DNA of 64,000 bases. It comes from Sheuella amnicola. GTDB taxonomy: Bacteria > Pseudomonadota > Gammaproteobacteria > Burkholderiales > Burkholderiaceae_B. The stretch is from contig NZ_JAAGRN010000002.1 in the NCBI RefSeq assembly GCF_010499255.1, positions 62,001 to 126,000 on the forward strand. Direction: 5' to 3'. The notes below the pieces were generated by a model that saw nothing but the letters and a program-made list of their open reading frames with translations, did no database searches and had not been told where the DNA came from. Of this stretch, positions 45,080-53,189 are shown in pieces. The stretch's first letter is position 1. Each line of letters opens with the position of its first letter. The position numbers and the translations under genes were made by a program.

Positions 45080-45261
45080 TCACGATACAGCCGATATTGT
45101 TTTGAGTAGTTGCTGTTGTGCTTTCTGTACCTTCTGTCGATCACGCTCGGCTTTCAATGCATCTCTTGCGCGATCCACGCCAGTCTTTAGCGCAGTGACA
45201 TAAGCTTGATCTGGTATCTAGTGGGTTTAATTGTCGCGATTTCAGCAATACGCATAGCCAT
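45080..45261 (-). pseudogene. frameshifted small gene, about 60 codons
   Basis: The minus strand opens at ATG 45261 with MAMRIAEIATIKPT and then goes out of frame. A one-base change restores IPDQAYVTALKTGVDRARDA and KAERDRQKVQKAQQQLLKTI, ending at 45080. The two halves join into one coherent charged helical protein of the small KAERxRQ-type hypothetical proteins. The frameshift makes it a probable pseudogene. I do not know its function. Confidence 0.55.
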
Positions 45262-45389
45262 CTACTTTTTTAGTATTTATTGAGTGACTATGCGGTACAA
45301 AACGATGCCAAGATTAACCTTGCTGTATCACCGCAAATACATTCAACACAATATAAATGTTCCAACGTTGTTCTTGCCAATATTGAATG

Positions 45390-46052
45390 TCATTTAAAGA
45401 TTAAAAAATATTGATTTGGCAAAAACTCATTCTCTTTAATCAAAGAAAAACCCGCCTGCTTAAACTCTTCCACAACCTGACTTGAAGAAAAACGATCTTT
45501 TACTGGAGGTCCAATCGGGCTATCCTGTCTAAAGTCGATAACTGCGATGCGTCCTCCATCGTTCAGCGATGAGCGAACGGCTTTCAAATAGCCAATGCGT
45601 TTCTCAATATGATGATAAACATCTACGAACAAAATCAAATCGACCTTCTTAGGTAGTCTTGGTGATTCTGCGGAGCCTTGTATTGAATATAAATTTTTTA
45701 AACCTAGCTTCTCAGCTCGCTCTTTTAAAAAATTGACCATTTCGGGCTCAGCATCCACGCCATATATAGCACCCTGGGGCACCATATGCGCGAGACGGGT
45801 AGCAAAATAACCTGTGCCAGAACCAATATCCGCGACAATTGAATCTGGTTTAATTTCTAATGCCTGAATAACTTGATGTGGTTGTTGCCACTTATCGCGT
45901 TCAGGATCATCAAATACTTGTGCCCATTGGCTGGCATTGGAAAAGCTATGTTGATGCGTATGTGGAGTTTGCGCGCAAACCTTGCCAATGACCAAACTGA
46001 GCATTGCTAAGATTATGATGCGACAAAGCATGGTGGTAGTTTTATTAAACAT
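45390..46052 (-). CDS. exported class I SAM-dependent methyltransferase
   Basis: This protein is about 220 aa from ATG 46052 (MFNKTTTMLCRIIILAMLS). A signal peptide ends near KVCAQ, followed by a His-rich start TPHTHQHSFSNASQWAQVFD. The Rossmann fold shows SIVADIGSGTGYFATRLA (motif I), IYGVDAEPEMV and DLILFVDVYHHIEKR. The fold is that of UbiE-like methyltransferases, but export is unexpected because SAM is cytoplasmic. The stop TGA lies inside a decayed copy of the TGTC palindrome, so the C-terminus may have been altered. No partner gene is adjacent. Confidence 0.85.
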   Translation of the reverse strand: MFNKTTTMLCRIIILAMLSLVIGKVCAQTPHTHQHSFSNASQWAQVFDDPERDKWQQPHQVIQALEIKPDSIVADIGSGTGYFATRLAHMVPQGAIYGVDAEPEMVNFLKERAEKLGLKNLYSIQGSAESPRLPKKVDLILFVDVYHHIEKRIGYLKAVRSSLNDGGRIAVIDFRQDSPIGPPVKDRFSSSQVVEEFKQAGFSLIKENEFLPNQYFLIFK

Positions 46053-46096
46053 AACTTTTCGCCTTAAGTATCCTAGAAAAATTATAGCGACAGACA

Positions 46097-46240
46097 CTAA
46101 CCCTGCTGCATTACGGTAAATACACTCCCCGCTCCATACAAGTGCTCCAGCATTGTCCTTGGCTGATAGTATCCCGATGCTTGTACTTGAACGACGTTTG
46201 ACAACAAGCCCAAGTGATACGGAACTCGTTCTTGGGCTTG
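46097..46240 (-). pseudogene. C-terminal gene remnant, about 47 codons
   Basis: The minus strand is open from 46240 to a TAG at 46097, with ASGYYQPRTMLEHLYGAG and SVFTVMQQG at the end. A diverged copy ends at 45314 (QRWNIYIVLNVFAVIQQG). Similar ends in two places suggest the tails of one vanished gene family. I cannot name it, and it may be non-coding repeat DNA instead. Confidence 0.3.
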
Positions 46241-46242
46241 TT
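46203..46242. terminator. long hairpin downstream of the autotransporter gene
   Basis: AACAAGCCCAAG at 46203-46214 pairs perfectly with CTTGGGCTTGTT at 46231-46242, with a 16-base loop. It lies about 70 bp past the autotransporter stop on its strand and could end that transcript, although only a short T-rich tail follows. Confidence 0.5.
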
Positions 46243-46272
46243 AGGGATACATAATATTCCCTGATGCTGAAG

Positions 46273-46289
46273 TGTCATTTAAAACGACA
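46273..46289. repeat. TGTC palindrome, site 2
   Basis: TGTCATTTAAAACGACA is the reverse complement of site 1 (44620) exactly. It lies between the autotransporter stop and the methyltransferase start. Confidence 0.85.
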
Positions 46290-46310
46290 CCATGTAAACT
46301 AACAGTTTAT

Positions 46311-49300
46311 TTAGAACTGAAACCGCACACCTGCGTTGACCACACCTAGTGTCTGACCGCTACGGACTTCACCTGACAGCCCTATATACGCATAAGCGTT
46401 GCCTGCGATCTTCGCTGTACCGTAGAGACCTGCCTGTACAAAGGTTACGCCTGCGTTTGGTGTGGTGATATTTGTGCTCATACCAGCCAAGGAAGCATTC
46501 AGCGTTGGATTCAGTACACCCGACGAGTCTGCACCCACGCCCACATACGCACGATAGGTGAATTCTTCAGTCATCGGATTATTCGCTTTCGAGCCTGCTG
46601 CCACACCAAGCATACCGCGCACGCCATTACCCGTAAAACCCTTGACGCTCAGGGCTGATGCTGCATCGCCTTCGTTCACGCTTGACTGCGTGACCACCTG
46701 CCACGTCACACGGGCAAAGGGGGTGATACGGAAATTATCCACATCCACAGGACGGCTTAAGCCAAGGCTGACCATTGCGTCATTGCCCGTCACGGATTTG
46801 TTTCTAAAGCCGCTGCTTAGACCTGTCACATCACTACGCGAGATGTCACTTGAGTTCAAGCCAATGCTGGCCATGCCATCGACAACAAACTCTTGTACAG
46901 GCATCTTGCCGTAGGCAAAGATGGAGCCCTGTTGAATTGTGGCTGAGCCATAGGTTGGGTTCAGATTGGTATTGGACAATGCTAAACCGCCACCAACCGT
47001 CATGCCGTTCTCAGTGTAGAAATCCGAACCAAATACCAGTTGATACAGATTGCTGTTCCAGCCTCCCGAGTAACTATCGCTTGAGCGATTAGCCTTCTGA
47101 TAAGCCAAATCACCCCAGACGTTGCCGTTGTTAAACGACTTGGCTTCTGCATTGGGGTTGGTGCTAACAGCGGAGGTAGGTACACCACCTGACATCGCGG
47201 CCTGCGTATTGGCCATCAATGCGGTGTTGCCTGTGGGATTAGTCATCAAACTGGGCAAACCGATACCCATCGTGTCGCCCAGACGATTCAAGACCGATTG
47301 CTGTACACGCTGCGTGGTTTGTGCGATGGTTGCCACTGATGCCGCATACACCTCACCTGATAAGCCTTGAGCATAGGATGGCAGTGCGGCTGCATTCTGA
47401 CCTGTCACCGCATATAACAACTGGTCTTGTGCTGCGTTAGATGTTCCAGCTTGTGATGCCACAACCATCTTGTCTAAAGTACCGCCTATCGACTGTGCGT
47501 TTTTATTACCTGACAATGTGCCAATTGTTGTGTTGTATGAAGTCGGTATTAAAGCCAAATCAATGCTGTTGCTACCATTCACGTTGTAGAACGTCAGGAA
47601 CTGCGTTCCAGCTGAGAGTTCTGCGGGCTGTGTCACGTTTGAGAACTTGCCCGAGATACCACCATCTGCGGTGACGATACGGAAGCGGTCACCCAGCACA
47701 GGCGTATAAGGGGTGCTGCCGTATCCTGACTCTGATTCGTTGAACAAGTTCGAAAGCGCGGGCTTTAAGGTTGCGCCTGAATTGATAATGAACTGACCAC
47801 CCGTGATGTTGAGATACGAGTAATAACCTGTTGCACCCACAGGTGACGCCTGACTGGCTTGCGTGGTACCTGCAATATCTTGTTGATACGTTGAACCATT
47901 GTTCATCGTGACGTTTGCATTTGTGCCAATGTAACCTGGCGAATTACCTGGCTTAAACAAACCTGCTACCGTAATGGATCCTGCAATGCTGCCTGTACCC
48001 ATAAGCTGTGCGCCCGATGCAACGTAGACATCGCCCGAACCTAAAGTGCCACCAAGTAATGAAAGCGTGCCAGAATCCACTACCGTGCCACCAGTATAAG
48101 TATTGGCACCTGAAAGTACAGTCATGCCACTGCCGCTGAACGTCAATCTGCCTGATCCAGACAACACACCAGAAAGTTGAGCCGCTCCCGTAGTTGGCGC
48201 CGCAATGGTCCCACCTGAACTCAGAACGGATAGTGCCTGACTGGAACGCTCACCTTTTGACAGGACGATCGTGCCGCCTGCCAAAACAGGATTAGCTGTC
48301 ACTCCTATGCTACCTAAACCTACACTTGTGCCACTGGAAATATCAGGAATTGTGGAGGTTGAATTTGTATTGTTGTTACTGCCACTGCCACCGCCACCGC
48401 CACCGCCACCACCGCCTGTCACCACCAAATCCCAAATTGTTCCGCTCACATTATTTAGCGTCCAGTTGTAGGCACCATATGTACCTGTTCTGCTGCCTGC
48501 AATGTTACTTGTTGTTACACCGCTTAATACCGATGAGTATGTTCCTGATGCCAGCGTAGAGGCTGCAACTCCCGATACACCGCCAGAGTAAATCCCAAAT
48601 GTTGTAGTGGATGTTAATGGGTTGGTGACAATCAATTGCCCATACTGCGTTGGCGAGGCGACAATGATGTTGTAATTTGTTGGTAATTTACCGTTGTAGG
48701 ACAACGCTGTAGAAGTTGCTGCTGCACCATTGCCACCTTGACGGTTATTGAGTGTCGTGATCGTGCCATAGGTGCTGCTTACATTCACGCCATAACCACT
48801 TGCGCCACCAGTTATTGCTCCACTATTTGTGACTGTCGTTATATAGGCTGTCGATGAAGTGCCCACGCTTACGCCAGAGCCAACGCCATTTCCGCTCACA
48901 GTATTTGTGTTGATTAAATTTTCAAGTTCACCGCTTGCATTGTAAATACCATCGCCGTTAAGGTTATTACTTATTTGACCGCTATTGTTGATGGTATTGA
49001 TCCCTCCCATAATATATATTCCTGCTATTTTCCCTGAAATTATGTTTGTGTTTGTCACTGAAGTGACTTGACCAAGGGAACCCAGTACTCCAACCGCGTA
49101 CGAACCTGTCGACTGAATGGTCCCATAATTTACAACTGTTGTACCACTGTTGTTCAAATACATGCTCCTGCCTGATGTGGACAGTGACACACCGTTATTA
49201 ATAGTGATAGCACAATTTAATACTCCCCCATCAGAGATTGCAGTGCTGCTGTTAGCGGCAAGTGTGATAGGACAACTTACTTGTGCTGGCGATTGTGTCG

Positions 49301-49361
49301 AATAGATCAAGGTACCAATGATCGCTGCGAATAAAACGATATGTTTTTTTAATTTTTTCAT
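46311..49361 (-). CDS. autotransporter (type Va secretion) outer-membrane protein
   Basis: This protein is about 1016 aa. A signal peptide (KKHIVLFAAIIGTLIYS...PAQ) leads into a passenger of short Asn/Gly/Thr-rich beta-helix repeats (VTNTNIISGKIAGIYIMGG). A ten-glycine run near 325 is followed by a passenger-associated repeat (LTFSGSGMTVLSGANTYTGG, GTLSLLGGTLGSGDV, FKPGNSPGYIG). A linker precedes the C-terminal 12-strand barrel (about 745-1016; WGDLAYQKANRSSDSYSGGW), ending in aromatic VNAGVRFQF as expected for BAM substrates. It probably acts in adhesion or aggregation. ATG at 49361 is preferred over 49397, although neither has a strong ribosome site. Confidence 0.92.
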   Translation of the reverse strand: MKKLKKHIVLFAAIIGTLIYSTQSPAQVSCPITLAANSSTAISDGGVLNCAITINNGVSLSTSGRSMYLNNSGTTVVNYGTIQSTGSYAVGVLGSLGQVTSVTNTNIISGKIAGIYIMGGINTINNSGQISNNLNGDGIYNASGELENLINTNTVSGNGVGSGVSVGTSSTAYITTVTNSGAITGGASGYGVNVSSTYGTITTLNNRQGGNGAAATSTALSYNGKLPTNYNIIVASPTQYGQLIVTNPLTSTTTFGIYSGGVSGVAASTLASGTYSSVLSGVTTSNIAGSRTGTYGAYNWTLNNVSGTIWDLVVTGGGGGGGGGGSGSNNNTNSTSTIPDISSGTSVGLGSIGVTANPVLAGGTIVLSKGERSSQALSVLSSGGTIAAPTTGAAQLSGVLSGSGRLTFSGSGMTVLSGANTYTGGTVVDSGTLSLLGGTLGSGDVYVASGAQLMGTGSIAGSITVAGLFKPGNSPGYIGTNANVTMNNGSTYQQDIAGTTQASQASPVGATGYYSYLNITGGQFIINSGATLKPALSNLFNESESGYGSTPYTPVLGDRFRIVTADGGISGKFSNVTQPAELSAGTQFLTFYNVNGSNSIDLALIPTSYNTTIGTLSGNKNAQSIGGTLDKMVVASQAGTSNAAQDQLLYAVTGQNAAALPSYAQGLSGEVYAASVATIAQTTQRVQQSVLNRLGDTMGIGLPSLMTNPTGNTALMANTQAAMSGGVPTSAVSTNPNAEAKSFNNGNVWGDLAYQKANRSSDSYSGGWNSNLYQLVFGSDFYTENGMTVGGGLALSNTNLNPTYGSATIQQGSIFAYGKMPVQEFVVDGMASIGLNSSDISRSDVTGLSSGFRNKSVTGNDAMVSLGLSRPVDVDNFRITPFARVTWQVVTQSSVNEGDAASALSVKGFTGNGVRGMLGVAAGSKANNPMTEEFTYRAYVGVGADSSGVLNPTLNASLAGMSTNITTPNAGVTFVQAGLYGTAKIAGNAYAYIGLSGEVRSGQTLGVVNAGVRFQF
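48381..48416. repeat. GGN microsatellite coding polyglycine in the autotransporter
   Basis: A near-perfect run of alternating GGC/GGT codons (minus strand) encodes ten glycines between the first passenger part and the later repeats. It is a hinge or linker and slip-prone in units of three or six bases, which keeps the frame. Confidence 0.85.
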
Positions 49362-49502
49362 TTTGAAGTTTGAATAATGAAGACGTATGTCCCTCATCTA
49401 TACAGGACATTTATATCGTGGCATACGTGATAAATATTCTGCGCGCCCTAAATTTAGAGGACTCTGAACATCATTTCAATGAACAAAATTAAAATGATTA
49501 AC

Positions 49503-49521
49503 GATTTCATAATGAAATCGC
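49503..49521. promoter_or_regulatory. 19-base perfect palindrome upstream of the autotransporter gene
   Basis: CGATTTCATAATGAAATCG has 9-bp arms around a central A and sits 142 bp upstream of the autotransporter start in AT-rich DNA. It is a candidate operator; no regulator gene is adjacent. Confidence 0.5.
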
Positions 49522-49594
49522 TCGCTTAATAACTTCGTCTTTATTGCAGTAAATAATTAAGCATCCCGTAACTAGAGACGTTCGCAATATCAAC

Positions 49595-49611
49595 TGTCGT
49601 TTAACACGACA
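49595..49611. repeat. TGTC palindrome, site 3
   Basis: TGTCGTTTAACACGACA lies just before the truncated DUF2252 gene. On the minus strand it continues GTTGATATTGCGAAC, similar to the inward side of site 1. Confidence 0.85.
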
Positions 49612-49645
49612 CCTTCAAACACTCGCCCTGCGCCTACTTCCTAAA

Positions 49646-50413
49646 ATGGCTAAAAAGGTCAATGGATCTTGGGTATTAAATGACGATCCACCCGAGACAT
49701 TTCATATTCAGGGGCGGGCAACGTTAATTGCTCCTGATGATAAGTGGATGTATGTTGATGAAAAAAAAGCCATTAATGTCCTCTTTAAAAAGTACCTTAA
49801 AACACTCACCCCAAGCCATCAGCTTTTGCTATCTCGATTTAACTTTCAGGATTTGGCCTTTAAAGTCGTAGGCGTCGGCAGCGTCGGCACCAGATGCCTG
49901 GCTTTATTAGTTACTGATTCGCTTGATAATCCGCTCTTCATTCAAATAAAGCAGGCTCTCCCATCTGTGCTTTCTCCTTATTTTCCACAAAAAAAGCACG
50001 ACAAAATTCAACGCGGCCAAAAAATAGTCTATGGACAGCGTTTAATGCAATCGGCAAGCGACAGTTTTCTTGGATGGGCAAAAGGCTCATTGGGTTATGA
50101 ATATTACTTTCGGCAACTCCGTGACATGAAAGTGGCTGCCCAAATTGAACTATTTAGTGAACTGATGTTTGGGCGTTACGCTTGGCTATGTTGTGACATT
50201 CTTTCTCATGCGCACGCAAGGGCTGGTGGCATGGCACCCCAAGTGACAGGCTATCTCGGAAATAATCAAGATTTTGCAGAAGCAGTCGTTCGTTATGCAA
50301 ACAATTATGCTGATGTTGTGGAGAAGGATTATGAGGCGTTTCGAACCGCCTGTCGTAATGGGACACTGAAGGCACAATCCGACGAAGACTTTAGGGCCGA
50401 TCTATCGATCTGA
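49646..50413 (+). pseudogene. 5'-truncated DUF2252 family gene
   Basis: The 255-residue product matches only the C-terminal half or so of DUF2252: VVGVGSVGTRCLALLVTD, LFIQIKQALPSVLSPYF, VYGQRLMQSASDSFLGW, YYFRQLRDMKVA and ARAGGMAPQVTGYLG. Full-length members are near 400-450 aa and carry an N-terminal kinase-like DAH-x-NFG motif that is absent here. The similarity seems to continue upstream of ATG 49646 in the open frame (LPKMAKKVNG, DDPP) and stops at the palindrome 49595-49611. It may be expressed from the ATG but is probably non-functional. Confidence 0.75.
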
Positions 50414-50568
50414 TGACGCGAATCAAATTTTGTACGTATTCAGATCAATTGTATTTAGTTGCGTAGCTAAACAGAGCGAAAGTAGTTCAACGCCTATGCC
50501 CCTGGCGCCGCTGATGCCTTTATAAGAAAAGGCTACTCGAAATTGATTTTATTGAGATTTGCAAAAAT

Positions 50569-51696
50569 TTATTTTGCGTCAGCAGTGACATCGATTGTTT
50601 CTAACTTTGTGGTCATCGGAATATGCTTGATAACGTTCCCGGTGAAGTCGATCCGCTTCAAATCGATCTTCTTGATTGCCAACGATCCGTAAGTGCGGAA
50701 GTAGGCCTCCTGATTATTCAGATCATAGACGGTAGACCACTGAGAGCGTTCATAAATGAATTCGTTGGGATCTTTAGGGGATCGTTCAGCAACGGTACCT
50801 AAAATAATGTCAACTGAGTTAAGAATGTGAAAAGCCAGATTGACCCCCTCATCGGCCGATTTGGGGGGGACGGCAGTATGTGAAAGTGCCACCGCCCGCA
50901 AAAAGCGACTTGGCGGAGTGTAGTCACCCGGTAACCCAACCATACCCGTACCCTGACCAATCGCCGGCACAGTAACTTTGCCCAGCTTCAATTCATCGAC
51001 GTTGATGTTCGTTAAATTCACATGAGACCGCAAGTTAGACATGTGCCATTCAAAGTTCGGCGCGTTAGTCAGAACCCCAATAGGATTGTCATAGACATGT
51101 AATTGCCCGTTGATGTATTCGATGACAATGGAGCCCCCCTTGGCGTCATGCACTGCCCAATGTAATGGCTGAGGTCCGGCAGGAGGTAGCGCTAAGTCAT
51201 AAACCTTGATGGTTTTTAGACTGGCTTTAACTTCATCAACATTGGTAAATTGACTGAGAACCCAGTTTGAAAGTTCTAGATTGGATATGGCTGGACTACC
51301 GTCACTTGGAAATGGCTCATATTTGACATAGCCAGGGATATACAAAGTGCCAATAGACAGGCCTTTTTCGTTCATTCCATCAGTAGAAATATCCACACCT
51401 AGGGTGTTGATCCCGACAAAACCATACTTAACTTCCCAGCGGGTCCCAGACTTTAGGTCTGGATTTGTTGCTGACATTTGAAACCCGCGCGGCACAATCA
51501 TTACCTGACTATCAAGCGGCAGGGCCAACTCCATGGCTCGTCCAATAATTTGACCGCCTCCTTCAGTCTCGACGCGGAAGGTTGTACAAGCTGACGCAGT
51601 CTGCGCGATAGGCAGGGAAATGGAGAGAAAAACCACTGCCAAAAATCGCGAGATTGCGTAGAAACAGGTGGCTCGGCTAGTCTTTCTTGGCGTCAT
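50569..51696 (-). CDS. exported linear amide C-N hydrolase (choloylglycine hydrolase / penicillin V acylase family)
   Basis: This 375-aa Ntn hydrolase precursor has a signal peptide ending AQTASA, exposing Cys37 as the N-terminal nucleophile (CTTFRVETEGGGQIIGRAMEL). Further family residues are NEKGLSIGTLYIPGY, WAVHDAKGGSIVIEYINGQL, VLTNAPNFEWH and SRFLRAVALS. Enzymes of this family cleave conjugated bile acids, penicillin V or N-acyl homoserine lactones; the periplasmic location and Gram-negative host favour acyl-homoserine lactones or penicillins over bile salts, but this is inference. A TGTC palindrome lies 35 bp upstream of the start. Confidence 0.92.
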   Translation of the reverse strand: MTPRKTSRATCFYAISRFLAVVFLSISLPIAQTASACTTFRVETEGGGQIIGRAMELALPLDSQVMIVPRGFQMSATNPDLKSGTRWEVKYGFVGINTLGVDISTDGMNEKGLSIGTLYIPGYVKYEPFPSDGSPAISNLELSNWVLSQFTNVDEVKASLKTIKVYDLALPPAGPQPLHWAVHDAKGGSIVIEYINGQLHVYDNPIGVLTNAPNFEWHMSNLRSHVNLTNINVDELKLGKVTVPAIGQGTGMVGLPGDYTPPSRFLRAVALSHTAVPPKSADEGVNLAFHILNSVDIILGTVAERSPKDPNEFIYERSQWSTVYDLNNQEAYFRTYGSLAIKKIDLKRIDFTGNVIKHIPMTTKLETIDVTADAK

Positions 51697-52142
51697 GGAG
51701 TCCCTCCCTCAATCTGTCAAATGGCTTTCATGTCTTTTAAAACGACACAGTGATAACCACGAATGCTTTCGCTTTGATAAAAATCATAACAACACTCGTG
51801 ATGACACCAACGTGAATCCTAAATTCGTTTACTCGTCATGAGTATTATTTTTTTAACACTAAGTGCAAATGGGGTACAACAAAACAATTCCGGTGGTGTG
51901 CGCATTTCGCTAGCGTTTGACTAGAAAATGAAAATTGAGCCAACAAATTTAACAAACAGAAATATCGCAGGCACAATAGTTGGTAATTACGAACAGTTCG
52001 GTTCAAAACTTTGATGTTCTCATGTCAGTTGAGTCATCAAGGGCTACGCCTAAGCCTGTCTCAATGTATTAATCTGTCAATTGATTAACAACAGATAAAC
52101 TATTTAGCTGCACCTAGAACTTGATTTTGAAAGAAGGCCATT
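51697..52142. other. intergenic region between divergent genes
   Basis: About 446 bp lie between the amide hydrolase and cupin genes. It contains the TGTC palindrome at 51731-51747 and otherwise AT-rich DNA with no recognisable gene. The cupin ribosome site AAGG lies just before 52143. Confidence 0.7.
51731..51747. repeat. TGTC palindrome, site 4
   Basis: TGTCTTTTAAAACGACA lies 35 bp upstream of the amide hydrolase start, differing from site 2 at one position. Confidence 0.85.
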
Positions 52143-52592
52143 ATGTCGAATAAGTTTAAATCCAAAGTTTGCAAAGTGATTGAAGCGGTTGGACAACAAA
52201 CTGGTAAACAAGGACTCAATTATTTCCAGGGTGTTTCGGCAGAAACCGTTGAGTCAAATCAAATTTGTATGCATCTAATTTCAGTTCCAGCCGGCGGGCG
52301 CGCCAAAGTTCACAAGCATCAACACCATGAAACGACAATTTATGTTTTAACTGGAGAGGCCTACACTCTATTTGGCGATCAATTGCAGCATGTCGTAAAG
52401 TCTGCCGCAGGCGACATGTTGTACATACCGGCGGACGTTCCGCATTTACCAATTAATCTAGGCAGTGAACCCGTCACTGGCGTTGTTGCTCGTACAGATC
52501 CTAATGAACAAGAAAGCCTGATTCTCTTACCTGAGCTTGAAGAGGCTGCAAATCTGGCGATTGAAAAATTAAAACAGAATCTTCAGAAATAA
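52143..52592 (+). CDS. cupin domain protein
   Basis: This 149-aa protein has a single cupin fold. VPAGGRAKVHKHQHHETTIYVLTGE carries the His-rich metal motif 1, and GDMLYIPADVPHLPINLG is motif 2. It is cytoplasmic and could be an isomerase, dioxygenase or binding protein. Its function cannot be fixed from sequence. It is monocistronic. Confidence 0.9.
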   Translation: MSNKFKSKVCKVIEAVGQQTGKQGLNYFQGVSAETVESNQICMHLISVPAGGRAKVHKHQHHETTIYVLTGEAYTLFGDQLQHVVKSAAGDMLYIPADVPHLPINLGSEPVTGVVARTDPNEQESLILLPELEEAANLAIEKLKQNLQK

Positions 52593-52696
52593 ATCAGAAG
52601 AATGTGATGCATTAGTCATTGGGGCTTTCCGTTAGCGACAGGATTAAGCATGCCAGACGCGTCCTCGCCAATACCAACAATCACCATCGATTCTAA

Positions 52697-53095
52697 TTAT
52701 TTTGTGGCGATTTGCAGTGCATCCAGTATACGGCGCTCTACTCCGAATATTATTATCAAACTAGCAAATGATAGATAGGTAATAAAAATCACGCCTAGAA
52801 ATTTTGGCAATCCCAATGCCTTAAATACCAAAAAGCTTTGATATATGTTTGCAAGACAGAGAAACATACCTGTCGCGATTAAAGACCAACCAAATACCAA
52901 GTTGATCCATTCGATATTTACAATGGTATCGAAGAGATGAAGCTTTTCAGTGCTGATATACATTACGCCGATTGCCATAAGCGTGGCTGAAGCAATGAAA
53001 TTTCGCAACACCGTAAAAAAAAATTTGATGTTGACATCCGATGCGTTAATCTCAAAAAAACGACTAGCTCCAGATTGTTTTGGTGCACTTTGCAT
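52697..53095 (-). CDS. hypothetical membrane protein, 132 aa
   Basis: I do not recognise it. Three hydrophobic segments are visible (LRNFIASATLMAIGVMYIS, LVFGWSLIATGMFLCLANIY, GVIFITYLSFASLIIIFGV) after a polar N-terminus. It lies 94 bp downstream of the patatin lipoprotein gene on the same strand and may share its transcript. Confidence 0.65.
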   Translation of the reverse strand: MQSAPKQSGASRFFEINASDVNIKFFFTVLRNFIASATLMAIGVMYISTEKLHLFDTIVNIEWINLVFGWSLIATGMFLCLANIYQSFLVFKALGLPKFLGVIFITYLSFASLIIIFGVERRILDALQIATK

Positions 53096-53189
53096 AAACG
53101 ACCCTTTGTAAGTAGTAATAATTAAGAAGATATAAATCCTTATTTACTCGGGATATCTTCTGTAGAGCAATTCGAAATTTCGCAACTCT

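Larger units (their letters stand above)
44467..45389. other. intergenic stretch with gene remnants, no intact gene of known family
   Basis: Between the orphan tRNA half and the methyltransferase lie about 920 bp without a clear functional gene. They hold a 14-base inverted repeat (44548-44561), a TGTC palindrome (44620-44636), a 37-codon open frame, a frameshifted small gene, and a degenerate copy of DNA found again at about 46097-46180. The rest (about 44782-45079) shows nothing recognisable. Confidence 0.7.

Noticed and set aside
46203-46242. Long hairpin considered as an integron attC site
   Set aside because: The arms lack the expected GTTRRRY and RYYYAAC ends and no integrase is present. 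A terminator-like role fits better.
48381-48416. Short tandem repeat considered as a CRISPR fragment
   Set aside because: It is a codon-periodic glycine run inside an intact gene, with no spacers.
43770-50490. Shared GAGCGAAAGTAGT near 43790 and 50475 as another repeat family
   Set aside because: The match is only 13 bases with no extended similarity or symmetry, so it may be chance.
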